A stretch of DNA of 64,000 nucleotides from positions 248,001 to 312,000 of the forward strand of contig JACYLU010000001.1 in NCBI GenBank assembly GCA_015272325.1, given 5' to 3'. The stretch's first letter is position 1. The number at the start of each line of letters is the position of its first letter. Source of the stretch: Synechococcales cyanobacterium C42_A2020_086. Its GTDB lineage: Bacteria > Cyanobacteriota > Cyanobacteriia > Elainellales > Elainellaceae. Positions 54,825 through 64,000 of this stretch are shown piece by piece. The notes under the pieces were generated by a model. It saw only the letters and a list, made by a program, of their open reading frames with translations. It was not told the DNA's origin and did no database searches. Position numbers and translations under genes: made by a program.

Positions 54825-55336
54825 GACTGTCTCTGCCTCTGCAAAATGCGACTGGGGTTGAATTCAGCTTAATCCGGATTGTGCAATACTGCCCTGACTG
54901 GGCACTGCCTTAGCTCATAACCTGACGCATCATCCACTCCTAGAGAGTGGGCATCTTCATTCAGACCTAATTCAGCATCACCATCAAGCGTGAGAGTTGA
55001 CCTACTGCTATCGCCTTGAGAACGCGCTTCCAAGCTGCTATCGGTGTCTCCCATTAAACTCCCGTTGAACTGATGAATTAACCCAGACCAGGATGATACA
55101 CTGTTTCCTTGTCTTTAAAACAGTCTTTAGGGTGCTGTAGTCTTCCAGTGCAATACAGTTCTGATTGTTTCAGGGGTTGATTACAGGTTTCTCAGATATT
55201 TCTCGGATAGACAGTAGAGAGAGAATCAACGGGCGAGTGCAACTGGGCATCGCTTAATCTCAGGTCGTTCGGGGATGCCTTGAATTCCGCACCGCAGCAC
55301 CTAACCTGATTGTTTTTATGCCTCTTCATGCCTCCA
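54825..55336. other. Intergenic region (512 bp)
   Basis: Between the aminotransferase and coiled-coil genes. Contains a possible small ORF (54869-55054) and, within it, a CCACTC-CTAGA-GAGTGG hairpin (54934-54950). Nothing else recognised. Confidence 0.5.
54869..55054 (-). CDS. Possible short acidic ORF upstream of the aminotransferase
   Basis: A 61-codon frame with an ATG start, a GGGAG ribosome-site-like stretch about 6 nt before it, and codon use resembling real genes. The peptide is acidic and contains no recognised domain. It ends 44 bp before the aminotransferase start codon, so it could be a leader or a small gene in the same transcript, or chance. Confidence 0.28.
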   Translation of the reverse strand: MGDTDSSLEARSQGDSSRSTLTLDGDAELGLNEDAHSLGVDDASGYELRQCPVRAVLHNPD

Positions 55337-56764
55337 CTAGGCGCTGGTTCCCATTCCCGGTTCCTTCAAGGACTGAATCGGGGTTCGTCGTCGCACCAAA
55401 AATTCTGGCAACTCGACGCTGGTAAGCCGCGGTAGGGGCAGTGGAGTTATTGGCTTCGGTCCAGTCAATTTGCCAGTCGGTTCCTCCGAGGATTCCGATC
55501 GTTTTCCAGATGAAGGTTCGCTCGGCTGATCGGGCGGCACAGCAATTTTCAGGGCGTTCAGCAAGTCTGCCACTGCCGGATGCTCAACTAACACAGCCGA
55601 CTGAGTCAAGAGTTGCTCTGCTAGTTCTTTGACTTGAGCCAAGTGCAGCTGACTCGCCGTGTAGCGATCTTTCCAGTACTGCACTGCCGTTTCGTATTCA
55701 GCCGACTGCTGAGCCTGCTGCAAAATTTGCTCCTGCATCTCTGCCACTTGCTGCGTCAGCGTTTGGACGCGAGCCTGCAAGCCATCGCGCTCTGCTTCTA
55801 GCTCCTGCTGATGGTGCTGCCACCGCGTATGCTGCAGCCAGCGCTTTTCGAGATCCTCGACCTGATGCTGAGCCTGAGCCAAGTCGTGCTGCACCGTTGC
55901 CAAACTAGGAGTTTGCTCAATATCACCCGGTGCCGAACGATGCCAGCTCGCCAGCCACGTAGACGCTTTGCCTGCGGATTGAGTATGTTGAGCCTGCTCG
56001 ATTTGGACCTCGAGTTGCGCCAAATGATGCCGATGTTGATACAAGCTCCTAGAGAGTTCTTTAATCTGCTGTTGAGCCGTTTCGAGCTGTCCTTGCAGAC
56101 GGCTATTCAAGGAACGAGCTGCTAAGGTTTCTGCCTCTAGTTCGGAAACTCGCTGCTGCCGGGATTCTAGAGCGGTGTGCAGATCTTGCAGCTGTTTGCC
56201 GAGCCGTTGCCGGTGAGTCTGCACCTCGCGCTGATCATAGACAATTCGCAGCCGCAGCCGTTCCACCTCGCGCTGTTGAGCTTGGGTCATAGACTCAATG
56301 GTGGCTAGCAGCTCCTGAACGGCCTGATCCCGCTGTTGGGTTTCCAGAATTTGCGCGTCTAGAGCCTGCTGCTGCTCGGCAATCTGCAGTTTGAGGCGAG
56401 CAATGGCCTGCTGCTGCACGTAAGAAAACTCTTCGGTGTTCGATAGCTGCGCTTCAAGCACATGCTGATCGCGCAGTTGCAGCCGCAATTCTTCTAGGCA
56501 AATCATCGCCTGATCCAGAGCTTGCTCCAGATCGTGAATTCGGTTACAGCGTTCCTGATCTCGCTGCTGAGCCTGCGCTAGCTCCTCTAATAGCAATTGA
56601 TAGTCTACAGGAGCCAGCCGCAACTCTGAATCCAAACTGGCTTCAGCACCGACTCGCGCCACTCGCGGCTTGTTCGCAGACTCAGAGGCTGACTCGCAGA
56701 CAGGAGCATCAGACTGATACACTCGTGACCTCCGGAAAAGCTCACTACAGTCTACAGCATCCAC
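55337..56764 (-). CDS. Coiled-coil cyanobacterial protein, function unknown
   Basis: A 475-residue protein: short disordered N-terminus, then an almost continuous coiled coil from about residue 50 to 400 (very rich in Q, L, E, A; RIHDLEQALDQAMICLEELR near its start), then a Pro-rich tail. The C-terminus carries LPRLTSVELPEF, matching the L-x-x-V-[DE]-L-P-x-F motif at the end of the protein encoded at 23547-25700. No membrane segment. The DUF5340 gene lies 65 bp upstream on the same strand. Possibly a scaffold; function unknown. Confidence 0.8.
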   Translation of the reverse strand: MDAVDCSELFRRSRVYQSDAPVCESASESANKPRVARVGAEASLDSELRLAPVDYQLLLEELAQAQQRDQERCNRIHDLEQALDQAMICLEELRLQLRDQHVLEAQLSNTEEFSYVQQQAIARLKLQIAEQQQALDAQILETQQRDQAVQELLATIESMTQAQQREVERLRLRIVYDQREVQTHRQRLGKQLQDLHTALESRQQRVSELEAETLAARSLNSRLQGQLETAQQQIKELSRSLYQHRHHLAQLEVQIEQAQHTQSAGKASTWLASWHRSAPGDIEQTPSLATVQHDLAQAQHQVEDLEKRWLQHTRWQHHQQELEAERDGLQARVQTLTQQVAEMQEQILQQAQQSAEYETAVQYWKDRYTASQLHLAQVKELAEQLLTQSAVLVEHPAVADLLNALKIAVPPDQPSEPSSGKRSESSEEPTGKLTGPKPITPLPLPRLTSVELPEFLVRRRTPIQSLKEPGMGTSA

Positions 56765-56829
56765 TTCATTTTCATGAGTGGCAGGCGCTAAGTCCTGTTA
56801 AGCCACCTGAGACCCAAGGCTACCCCAAC

Positions 56830-57090
56830 CTAGGACGGAGGCAGCACAGAAGACACCTGACTGGGAACCGGCTGATTCAGCGACCAGCGGTAGTCAACTG
56901 CTAGATTGGCACGCTGACAGCTTTCTTCTAGCTGTTTCTGCTGCGAGAGCGCTTTGCGCAGGGTAATAATCAGCTCATGGACTTGCTCTTGCTGAGGAGA
57001 GTTGCGACCAACGGCCAGCATCGTTTGGCGCTCCAAGAGTTGCAGCAGCAGCTCGTAGTGAATATGAGACGGAAGAGGGATAGGATCCAT
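56830..57090 (-). CDS. DUF5340 small protein
   Basis: An 86-residue soluble helical protein. PLPSHIHYELLLQLLERQT and the later KQLEESCQRANLAVDYRWSL are the DUF5340 signature, known to me only from cyanobacteria. ATG 57090 is the start. It sits directly upstream of the coiled-coil gene on the same strand and may be its partner. Function unknown. Confidence 0.85.
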   Translation of the reverse strand: MDPIPLPSHIHYELLLQLLERQTMLAVGRNSPQQEQVHELIITLRKALSQQKQLEESCQRANLAVDYRWSLNQPVPSQVSSVLPPS

Positions 57091-57206
57091 GCAGCAGTGA
57101 TTGAAGGCGTGTAAATTAATCTAAACACGAATTTTAAGTCTGCACTTAAGTTCGTCTAGATTTTCTTTTCTAGTGTGCGCTAGTTGCCTCGGTCTTGGCT
57201 AGGACG

Positions 57207-58091
57207 TTATTGCCACAGAGTGCGAATGGCAGCCGCCGGATCGGTTTGTTTTACCAGGGATTCTCCAATCAGCACCGCCGTTGCTCCTGCGCTATGGACC
57301 TCATTGAGATCAGCAGCCGTATGCAAACCTGACTCGCTCACCACTGCAATATTGCGGTCTTGTAGCTGCGACAGCCGTGCGCCCAACAGCTGACGAGTTG
57401 TCTGGATATCCACCGAGAAGTCTTGCAGATTACGGTTGTTGATGCCCACGAGCGTCACGCCGTCTAACCTCAGCACCCGGTCGAGTTCCTCGAGGTTGTG
57501 AACCTCGATCAGGGCGGTCATCCCCAGTGCCTTAGCAATTTTCAAGAAATACTGCAAGTCTTTGTCTGACAGAATCGCCGCGATCAGCAGCACTGCGTCG
57601 GCTCCGTTCACCCGCGCTAGGTAGATCTGGTACGGGTAGATCACGAAATCCTTGCAGAGTAGCGGCACCTCTACGGCCGCCCGCACCTGCCGCAAATTGG
57701 CAAAGCTACCTTGAAAGAACTCTTCGTCGGTGAGCACCGAGATGCAGGCTGCTCCACCCTGCTGGTATGCCTGAGCAATCGCGACCGGGTCAAAATCCTC
57801 GCGGATCACGCCTTTGCTGGGAGAGGCTTTTTTGACTTCGGCAATCAGAGCAGGCTGGGTTTTGCTATGTCGCAGAGCCGCCACAAAGTCAAGCGGCGGT
57901 GTTGGCAAATCGCGCACCTGCTTTTGCAGTTCGATCAGCGGCAGCCGTTCCCGCAGGGTATCGACTTCTTTCTCTTTGTGCCAGACGATTTTTTCCAGAA
58001 TGTGGCGCGGTTCTCCATCGGGCACCATCACCTGATAGCGCAGCGATTTCACAGCAACAGCCGGATTGGGCGGACGACGACGAATTTGCAT
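57207..58091 (-). CDS. trpC: Indole-3-glycerol phosphate synthase TrpC
   Basis: Catalyses ring closure of CdRP to indole-3-glycerol phosphate in tryptophan synthesis. The 294-residue protein shows the active-site lysine block [45 protein letters not shown] and [11 protein letters not shown]. The N-terminus is about 30 residues longer than in E. coli, as usual for cyanobacteria. It is 57 bp downstream of lpdA on the same strand and may be co-transcribed with it. Confidence 0.95.
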   Translation of the reverse strand: MQIRRRPPNPAVAVKSLRYQVMVPDGEPRHILEKIVWHKEKEVDTLRERLPLIELQKQVRDLPTPPLDFVAALRHSKTQPALIAEVKKASPSKGVIREDFDPVAIAQAYQQGGAACISVLTDEEFFQGSFANLRQVRAAVEVPLLCKDFVIYPYQIYLARVNGADAVLLIAAILSDKDLQYFLKIAKALGMTALIEVHNLEELDRVLRLDGVTLVGINNRNLQDFSVDIQTTRQLLGARLSQLQDRNIAVVSESGLHTAADLNEVHSAGATAVLIGESLVKQTDPAAAIRTLWQ

Positions 58092-58148
58092 AGCAGAAAG
58101 GCATCAAGAATAGACAGAAAACTATCAATCGACAGAGGATGCAGGTTC

Positions 58149-59582
58149 CTAATGAGCACTCACTGCTCGTTTGTAGGCTTCGTCCAGCACTTCCGATAAA
58201 GTGGGATGGGTATGCACCATGAAGGCTAACTCATGCACGGAGCGGCGTTCAGCAATTGCATTGGCGGCTTCTTGGATCAAGTCCGAGGCATGCAGCCCCA
58301 GGATGTGAACCCCTAGCACTTCGCCCGTGTCGGCTCGGTAGATCACCTTAGCCACACCGTCGGTTTCTCCTTCTGCAATTGCTTTGGAGTTGCCCTTAAA
58401 ATACGAACGCACCGACTGCACCTTAAAGCCTTCGGCTTTGCCCAGTTCTTGCGCCGCAGGCTCGGTTAACCCGACGAAGCTCACTTCCGGGTGGGTAAAG
58501 GCGGCGGCCGGAATGCTGCGATAGTCCACAGTGCGCTCGCGACCGCAAATATTTTCAACGGCAACAATACCCTGAGCCGAAGCAGCATGGGCCAGCATCA
58601 TCTTGCCGGTGGCATCGCCAATTGCCCAAAGATGGGGGACCGGCTCACCCTCGATCAACACCGCCATCTGATCGTTAACGGGGATAAAGCCGCGCCGATC
58701 CAGCTCGACGCCGACTGAGTCTAAGCCCAAATTCTGGGTGGCCGGAATTCGTCCGGTGGCTACCAGACAGGCGTCTACTTCCAGCACTTCTACAACCTCT
58801 TTTGTTTTGGCGTCAGCCAGCTCAATCACTACTGGTGCTCCAGGCGTTACTTTCTGCGCCAGCATCCCCACCTTGGTTTCGATGTCGCGGGGGGCAATCA
58901 GCACCCGCTGCGCCAGCTTGGCAATGTCGGGATCAAAGCCTGGCATCAGCTGATCGAGGGCTTCAATCATCGTGACTTCTGCGCCCAATGCCGTATAAAT
59001 ATCGGCAAACTCCAGCCCAATGTAGCCGCTGCCAATCACGGCGACCCAAGATGGCAGCCAGTCTAGCTTCAAGCCATCATCGCTGGTGAAGACCGTTTTG
59101 CCGTCCAGCTGAATGCCCGGTGGCACAAAGGGCACCGATCCCGCCGAGATTATCACGTCTTGGGCAGTAATCACCTGCTCGCCTGAGCCGGTGGTGATGG
59201 CGACTTTTTGCGGTCCAGCTAGTTTGCCGTGACCGTGGATCACCTCAACCCCCAACCGCTTCAGGCTATTGGTCAAATCATCGCGAATTTTTAAGACCAA
59301 GTTATTGGCGTGGTCGGCAATGGCCTGTCGGTCGAAGCTCACTTGGTCTACTTGAATGCCCAGTGCTCTGAGATGATGAGTATTGCGCAGCTCACGCACG
59401 CGCCCAGAGGCTGCCAGCAGGGCTTTAGAAGGAATACAGCCTCGGTTTACGCAGGTGCCCCCCATCTCGGCAGCCTCCACGATGGCGGTCTTGAGACCAC
59501 AGCTAACCGCATGCAGAGCGGCACCGTGCCCGCCTACGCCTGCACCAATAATGACCAAATCGTAATCCAGTCCGTGACTCAC
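58149..59582 (-). CDS. lpdA: Dihydrolipoyl dehydrogenase
   Basis: FAD-dependent E3 component shared by pyruvate dehydrogenase and the glycine cleavage system. The frame reaches 59690, but GTG 59582 (start [14 protein letters not shown]) has GGGAG 6 nt upstream and gives 477 residues, the usual size. Redox Cys pair C44 and C49 in [14 protein letters not shown]-binding [14 protein letters not shown]; catalytic His-Glu in H-T-H-P-T-L-S-E. trpC follows downstream. Confidence 0.95.
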   Translation of the reverse strand: MSHGLDYDLVIIGAGVGGHGAALHAVSCGLKTAIVEAAEMGGTCVNRGCIPSKALLAASGRVRELRNTHHLRALGIQVDQVSFDRQAIADHANNLVLKIRDDLTNSLKRLGVEVIHGHGKLAGPQKVAITTGSGEQVITAQDVIISAGSVPFVPPGIQLDGKTVFTSDDGLKLDWLPSWVAVIGSGYIGLEFADIYTALGAEVTMIEALDQLMPGFDPDIAKLAQRVLIAPRDIETKVGMLAQKVTPGAPVVIELADAKTKEVVEVLEVDACLVATGRIPATQNLGLDSVGVELDRRGFIPVNDQMAVLIEGEPVPHLWAIGDATGKMMLAHAASAQGIVAVENICGRERTVDYRSIPAAAFTHPEVSFVGLTEPAAQELGKAEGFKVQSVRSYFKGNSKAIAEGETDGVAKVIYRADTGEVLGVHILGLHASDLIQEAANAIAERRSVHELAFMVHTHPTLSEVLDEAYKRAVSAH

Positions 59583-59822
59583 TTCCGTCTCCCTGTTGTG
59601 GGTAATGCTCTGTTCAGTTCTCTTAATTCTCGGTGGTCGAGGGGCAGTTCGACAACACCTGGACTCGTCCGACCGATTCGTCACGGCCATTACGTGTTTA
59701 CTTGGATTGACTCAATTGTTAACTGTCTGTTAGGTGTCTACTTATTTCTTTTCCTTCTGATCCAAGGCACTAGGGCATACTAAACCCTAATTTAGGATTG
59801 GGATGATCCTGAGGGCACCAGC

Positions 59823-60059
59823 ATGGATTCTGACCCGCAACAACTCCGTCGCTCCGCTGCCAAGGCGTTTCTAGAAGCGCTTGATCAGCTTGCAGTGAGC
59901 TTGCAACTCGATAGGGAGGCAACCTCTACTTCCTCTGTGCCAACAGCTCACCTCTGCAGCGGGCAAGCTTTGGAAGAGGCTGCCGCTGATATTGAGCGAT
60001 ACCTGCAGCAAAGCCATCCAGACGCTCATTCTGCCCTCTATCCGGACGACGGCCATTGA
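59823..60059 (+). CDS. Small hypothetical protein
   Basis: A 78-residue helical acidic protein (SAAKAFLEALDQLAVSLQL, then ALEEAAADIERYLQQ). ATG 59823 is preceded by GAGG about 9 nt upstream. The AFLEALDQL and EAAADIE segments look conserved-family-like in cyanobacteria, but no named domain is known to me. It ends 19 bp from the convergent RmlD-like gene. Confidence 0.65.
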   Translation: MDSDPQQLRRSAAKAFLEALDQLAVSLQLDREATSTSSVPTAHLCSGQALEEAAADIERYLQQSHPDAHSALYPDDGH

Positions 60060-60078
60060 ATGCTGGCATCCCCAACGC

Positions 60079-60948
60079 TTACAGTTGTGGCTGCAACCTC
60101 TGTAGTTCTGCTCGCATAGGCTGCGGCTGATAGCCCAAGCCAAAGGCAAGCGAGCTATCCATGGAGACATCGGGGGGGCGTGGTGCTGCCATCGGTACAT
60201 CCGCCTGTCGGCAGGGGTGCAGCAAAGCTAGCGGCAGTTGCAGGATCTCGGCGAGCTGTCGCCCCATATCGTAGCGCGATAGACGTTCCCGTCCGCCTAG
60301 GTGCAAAATGCCTTGGGCTTTGGCCAGGGCCAACAGCAACCCCCGCGCCGCGTCTTCCCCACTAACAGGTGTGCGAATTTCATCGACAAACAGGTTCAGT
60401 GAACGTCCTGACCGCAGTGCCTCGATCCACGGCTGGATAAAGCTAGGAGCGGGAGCAGCTCCAAACATAAGCGGCATTCGGCAAATGACTGCCTTCGAGC
60501 AACGGTCTAGCATCCCGGTTTCCGCTGCAACCTTTTGCTCGCCATAGAGGCTGACTGGGCAGACTGCATCGGTTTCGCGATAGGGCGGTTGACGTCCATC
60601 AAACACCAGTTCCGAAGACGTAAAGCCGCAGGGAATGTCTGCATCGGCGCAGCGCCCCGCGATCTCCCAGGCAGCCAGGACATTTATTTGATAAGAGCCT
60701 TGTGGATCGGTTTGGCAGGCATTGGGACTAGACTGCGCGGCTAGATGCAGCACGGCGTCAGGCTGTAGGGTTTGAAACAGGTCATTGACGGCGGTGGCAT
60801 CCGTTAGATCGAGCGGCAAGAGCGTCACCCCCACCTGCTGTACCGCCCGTTGGCGGTAAGTGCCATAGACCTGCCACTGAGATTGTGCCAAGCGGACAAC
60901 ATGCCATCCTAAGAAGCCGCTAGCCCCGGTAACCAAAAGCTTTTTCAT
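60079..60948 (-). CDS. RmlD-like NAD(P)-dependent sugar-nucleotide reductase
   Basis: A 289-residue extended short-chain dehydrogenase similar to dTDP-4-dehydrorhamnose reductase. The nucleotide motif G-A-S-G-F-L-G-W is at residues 8-15, VLHLAAQSSPNAC follows, and the catalytic Y-x-x-x-K is in S-L-Y-G-E-Q-K. ATG 60948 is the start. No other rhamnose genes are nearby, so the substrate is uncertain. Confidence 0.87.
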   Translation of the reverse strand: MKKLLVTGASGFLGWHVVRLAQSQWQVYGTYRQRAVQQVGVTLLPLDLTDATAVNDLFQTLQPDAVLHLAAQSSPNACQTDPQGSYQINVLAAWEIAGRCADADIPCGFTSSELVFDGRQPPYRETDAVCPVSLYGEQKVAAETGMLDRCSKAVICRMPLMFGAAPAPSFIQPWIEALRSGRSLNLFVDEIRTPVSGEDAARGLLLALAKAQGILHLGGRERLSRYDMGRQLAEILQLPLALLHPCRQADVPMAAPRPPDVSMDSSLAFGLGYQPQPMRAELQRLQPQL

Positions 60949-61145
60949 TGCCCAAATCTAGAGCTAAAATAATACGGATGATCGGGTAGTCTGTGCATGA
61001 CGCTAGCATTAGTAGTGAATTAAGAAAAGTATTTAATGCTGACGCTAGCAAGAGGTATTAGCACTTTTGCGGCTTAGAGGCGGGTTCTCAGCCTGCCTAG
61101 CACCGCGCAATCCTCCCACTTGATTTTGGTAGAGGGAATTTCTCT

Positions 61146-62288
61146 ATGGGAGCTGCCCCCCCAGATGGTTATGTTCAGGTTTGGCGTCGCGCTAGTCGCG
61201 TGGTGATCCTAGCGGCGATGGGTACGAGTTTGGTCACGGCCTGTGTGTCAACGCCTCCCCTCTACGAACCCGAGGCTCAACCCCCGCCCGAGGAAGCAAC
61301 CCTTCCTGATTCAACGGCAACCTATACGCCTCAGCCCTCGCTCGACGGCTCCTCAACAGATGCACCACCAAGCCCCGCCGATGCCTCGTTTCAGTTTCCT
61401 CAAGCGAGCTGCGGCGATCAGTCCAGCGAATCGGGCGGCGTCTGGTACGCAGTTGTTCTCGAGGGCACCACTGTTGAAGAGGTGCGCAGCCGCTACTGTG
61501 GTGACGCCATCAGCACGACCCGCGCAGATTCAGGAACTCCCACTGTCCAAGTAGCCAGCTTCACGAGTTACGCTCGCGCCCTTAGCCTAGCTCAGCTTGT
61601 GGGCGGCACTGTTGAGCAGACCAGCGCGCCATCTGCCTCTAGTCCCGTTCCCCATTCCGACTACCAAAGTGCCGATCAAGCGACTCCACCGGCTAGTCCA
61701 AATCCGGAACCGACTGTACCGACGGGCAGCACTGCCGTCCTCATGGCTCAGAATCCGGCAACTCCGATCAACATCCGCGCCAGTGCCAGTACCACTGCAC
61801 CCATTCAAACCACTGGCTACACCGGCGATGCGGTACAAATCTTGCGGACGGCTCAGGGAGACGACGGCTACACCTGGTACGAAATTCAGCTTGACTCAGG
61901 CCTTGTGGGTTGGGTGCGGGGTGATCTAGTGACCGATGCTGCCAGCGCTCCACCAGCACAACTGCAACCTGCTTATCCAGAAACGCCGCCTGCTGCCGCT
62001 GCTCCGCCTCCAGCACCCCCTCCGGACCGCCCGTACAATCCACCCTATCCAGCTCATCCACCGGCAGCATCCCCTCCAACCCGGTTGACTGCCCGTGATC
62101 CAGGGTCATCGATTAATGTCCGCGAAGCCGCCAGTCTGAATGCCCGCATCCGCTACATTGGCTACCCAGGCGATCCAGTACGAATCGCAAGCAGTGCCCG
62201 AGGAGACGATGGCTACACATGGTACCAGGTTCAGTTTGAGACTGGCACCGTAGGCTGGGTTCGCAGCGATTTTGTCGGCAGTTACTAA
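61146..62288 (+). CDS. Lipoprotein with two bacterial SH3 domains
   Basis: A 380-residue envelope protein. The N-terminus has a signal with lipobox V-T-A-C (about residues 30-33) after a rather long basic region. A Pro-rich linker and a globular part (residues 80-160) are followed by SH3b domain 1 (about 195-262) and domain 2 (about 315-380), which are near copies: both contain GDDGYTWY and GWVR[GS]D. SH3b domains bind cell-wall peptides, so it probably holds to peptidoglycan. No enzymatic domain is seen. Confidence 0.85.
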   Translation: MGAAPPDGYVQVWRRASRVVILAAMGTSLVTACVSTPPLYEPEAQPPPEEATLPDSTATYTPQPSLDGSSTDAPPSPADASFQFPQASCGDQSSESGGVWYAVVLEGTTVEEVRSRYCGDAISTTRADSGTPTVQVASFTSYARALSLAQLVGGTVEQTSAPSASSPVPHSDYQSADQATPPASPNPEPTVPTGSTAVLMAQNPATPINIRASASTTAPIQTTGYTGDAVQILRTAQGDDGYTWYEIQLDSGLVGWVRGDLVTDAASAPPAQLQPAYPETPPAAAAPPPAPPPDRPYNPPYPAHPPAASPPTRLTARDPGSSINVREAASLNARIRYIGYPGDPVRIASSARGDDGYTWYQVQFETGTVGWVRSDFVGSY

Positions 62289-62416
62289 AGCTAGAGCCAA
62301 CTCGGAGCGTTCGCCGGCGTTTGGTTTGGATAGGTCCTTCGTCCAGCGGCTGGAAAAGGGAGCTGTGGGCCTAGCCGGGACTGCAAACAGCCCCAGCCAG
62401 CGATGCTAGTAGCTTG

Positions 62417-62629
62417 CTAGTAGCTATCTTCACCTGGAACCGGATCGGGCTTTGAATCAGTTGAATCATGAGTTGCCTGAGCGAGTGCCGCTAAGCGAAT
62501 CGCTTCCCACTGACCAAACAGCTCGCTTCCCCGTAAGTCGCTAGCTTTGTAGCGCTGGATGGCCTGCTCCAGCTCTTGGGGCGTTTGGGGGATTTGGATT
62601 GCCTCACTGGGTTTTGCCACATTTGCCAC
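62417..62629 (-). CDS. Small hypothetical protein
   Basis: A 70-residue soluble protein: PQTPQELEQAIQRYKASDLRG then FGQWEAIRLAALAQA, followed by a Pro/Asp-rich tail. Reads like a short cyanobacterial protein without named domain. ATG 62629 is preceded by GGAGGG about 7 nt upstream, which supports it. Function unknown. Confidence 0.6.
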   Translation of the reverse strand: MANVAKPSEAIQIPQTPQELEQAIQRYKASDLRGSELFGQWEAIRLAALAQATHDSTDSKPDPVPGEDSY

Positions 62630-62932
62630 GGAACAACCCTCCTACAGGTATGGGGAACGTTTGCACACGGAAAGCCACTGCCCCAGAACCTTAACTCATC
62701 ATCAGCTTGCTAGGTCATCAGCTTGCTAAGTCGGACCCCAGCACCAGGGTCAACCGCTCAGCGGGAGCCGATCCAGTAAACGGGAGAGAGTCAACCTCAG
62801 AACCATTGGCTTCCCTGTCTCGATCTTGCCTTCGTTTCCAGCAAGAAAGAGTTAAGAGATGCAGCCCTTAATTAAAAACTGGATGTAGTTCGTTACGCGA
62901 CGTTAAATAGCAACTGAACCCAGGGAATTCTG
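62630..62932. other. Intergenic region with 16-bp tandem duplication
   Basis: 303 bp between the small gene and ald. A 16-bp duplication lies at 62699-62730. No gene seen. Confidence 0.55.
62699..62730. repeat. 16-bp tandem duplication
   Basis: Units tcatcagcttgctagg and tcatcagcttgctaag lie head to tail. Confidence 0.9.
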
Positions 62933-64000
62933 CTACTTCGCGAGGTCAGCGAATACCTCTCGTAGGGCGGGATGAACCAACTGATGGTTTTGCACATTCA
63001 AGCCTTTTGCTAGTGCTGGGTCCAAGTCCAAGGCTTTGATCCCATGATTTGCTAATTTCAGCACATAGGGAAAAGTGCTGTTGTTGAGAGCTTGCGTTGC
63101 GGTCCAGGGAACGGAGCCAGGCATATTGGGCACCCCATAGTGCACCACTCCAGCATCGACGTAGGTTGGATGGGTGTGGGAGGTAGGATGCAGCGTCTCA
63201 ATGCAGCCGCCTTGATCCACCGCAACATCCACAATCACAGAACCCGGGCGCATTTGTTCTACTAATGAGCGAGGCACCAGCACAGGGGCACGTCGTCCCG
63301 GTACCAACACAGCGCCGATCAGCAGATCTGCCTGAGGAACGATTGCCTCAATCTGAGAGGCGCTGCTGTAGAGTAATTCTACCCGCGACCCAAACAGGGT
63401 TTCCAGATAGGCCAGACGCTCCAGGTTGATATCCACAATCTGCACCCGCGCTCCCAAGCCGACCGCCATTTTGGCAGCCTCAGTTCCAACGACTCCGCCG
63501 CCCAAAATCACGACTTGTCCCGGACTCACCCCTGGTACGCCACCCAGTAGCACCCCGCGTCCGCCCTGATGCCGTTCCAGAAAGCGGGCACCAAACTGCA
63601 CCGAGAGCCGCCCTGCAATGATGCTCATGGGAGTGAGCAGCGGCAAACTGTGGTTAGGTAGCTCAACCGTTTCGTAGGCAATTGCCACCACCCCACAATC
63701 GAGCAAGTGCTCGGTCAATGCCCGATCCGCTGCAAGATGCAGATAAGTGAACAAAATTTGCCCCTTCTGTAAAAACTGATACTCCGGCGCTAACGGCTCC
63801 TTGACTTTAATGACAAGCTCACGATTCCAGGCGGCAGCGGGATGATCGACAATCGTTGCTCCTGCCTGAACATAATCCTCATCAGTAAATCCTGCTCCAA
63901 GTCCCGCCTTTGTTTCCACAAAAACGGTATGACCCTGATCTGAAAGACCCCGCACGCTATTGGGGCTAAGCCCAACTCGAAACTCCTGATCTTTTGTTTC
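62933..64000 (-). CDS. ald: Alanine dehydrogenase (5' end outside window)
   Basis: NAD-dependent conversion of L-alanine to pyruvate and ammonia. The frame is open to the right edge and begins there in [13 protein letters not shown], which is normally residue 8 onward (after a start like MEIGVPK), so only about seven residues are missing. Marks: [15 protein letters not shown], the NAD site [22 protein letters not shown], and [19 protein letters not shown]. Single gene within what can be seen. Confidence 0.95.
   Translation of the reverse strand, partial: ETKDQEFRVGLSPNSVRGLSDQGHTVFVETKAGLGAGFTDEDYVQAGATIVDHPAAAWNRELVIKVKEPLAPEYQFLQKGQILFTYLHLAADRALTEHLLDCGVVAIAYETVELPNHSLPLLTPMSIIAGRLSVQFGARFLERHQGGRGVLLGGVPGVSPGQVVILGGGVVGTEAAKMAVGLGARVQIVDINLERLAYLETLFGSRVELLYSSASQIEAIVPQADLLIGAVLVPGRRAPVLVPRSLVEQMRPGSVIVDVAVDQGGCIETLHPTSHTHPTYVDAGVVHYGVPNMPGSVPWTATQALNNSTFPYVLKLANHGIKALDLDPALAKGLNVQNHQLVHPALREVFADLAK

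Noticed and set aside
54934-54950. CCACTC/GAGTGG hairpin as terminator
   Set aside because: No T-tract follows on either strand.

Overview
The window is cyanobacterial chromosome. The evidence is CP12, the magnesium-chelatase subunit ChlI, an NblR-type regulator, a Zur/FurB repressor, the DUF2499 (Ycf49-like)/DUF3593 pair also known from plastid lineages, cyanobacterial-only small families (DUF2949, DUF5340), CsaB, and the HIP1 octamer GCGATCGC seen at least seven times. Proteins with pre-peptidase-C-like and ELWxxDGT repeats and long coiled coils fit a Leptolyngbya-like filamentous or related form, but no 16S gene is present and the genus cannot be fixed. There is no prophage, CRISPR array, rRNA or complete insertion sequence. 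It is core chromosome with a few decayed genes.

Layout. 1-2 kb: amino-acid ABC importer (permease cut by the left edge, plus binding protein), then a gene-poor stretch with a strong minus-strand terminator and a candidate small RNA. 3.5-5.7 kb: DUF2157 membrane protein plus GDYXXLXY protein. 6-11.6 kb: SufR-like iron-sulfur regulator, SppA, type 2 IPP isomerase, ComFB, LytM peptidase. 11.9-17 kb: KefB-type antiporter, zinc metallopeptidase, glycoside hydrolase, MscL. 17-21 kb: a degenerate response regulator with a PAS-PAS-GGDEF-EAL protein, then DUF3593/DUF2499. 21.4-30.9 kb: IS630 remnant, CsaB, a long coiled-coil protein, CAP-domain and ELWxxDGT surface proteins, DUF2294. 31.5-39.7 kb: a PleD-like cyclase, zur/purS divergent pair, a frameshifted unknown gene, bioD-bioA, chlI, dapB, DUF4352-like and OmpA proteins. 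39.7-48.7 kb: a chimeric gene remnant, M48 peptidase, murA, tRNA-Leu(CAG), SpoU methyltransferase, FIST sensor, cp12, tsaE, and a DUF2993-exbB-exbD operon. 49-64 kb: nadK-nblR-binding protein-DUF192 operon, DUF2949, aminotransferase, second coiled-coil protein with DUF5340, trpC, lpdA, RmlD-like reductase, SH3 lipoprotein, and alanine dehydrogenase cut by the right edge.

How genes work together. Most clusters are short (two to four genes). c-di-GMP signalling is represented three times: two GGDEF enzymes and a ComFB-type receptor. Envelope functions (SppA, LytM, MurA, CsaB, OmpA, ExbBD, MscL) are scattered. Four convergent gene pairs end with exactly 4-bp overlapping stop codons.

The most unusual sequence-level signals are: (1) many unrelated two- or three-copy tandem duplications of 10-20 bp, almost all confined to intergenic DNA or gene ends; (2) a fusion of an Uma2-nuclease start to an AtzH/HpxZ-like end; (3) an unknown gene broken by a single-base frameshift; (4) a tiny Trp/Cys-rich ORF; (5) a candidate sRNA with promoter and terminator; (6) two coiled-coil proteins sharing a C-terminal short motif. 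No complete new defence or biosynthetic system is evident.
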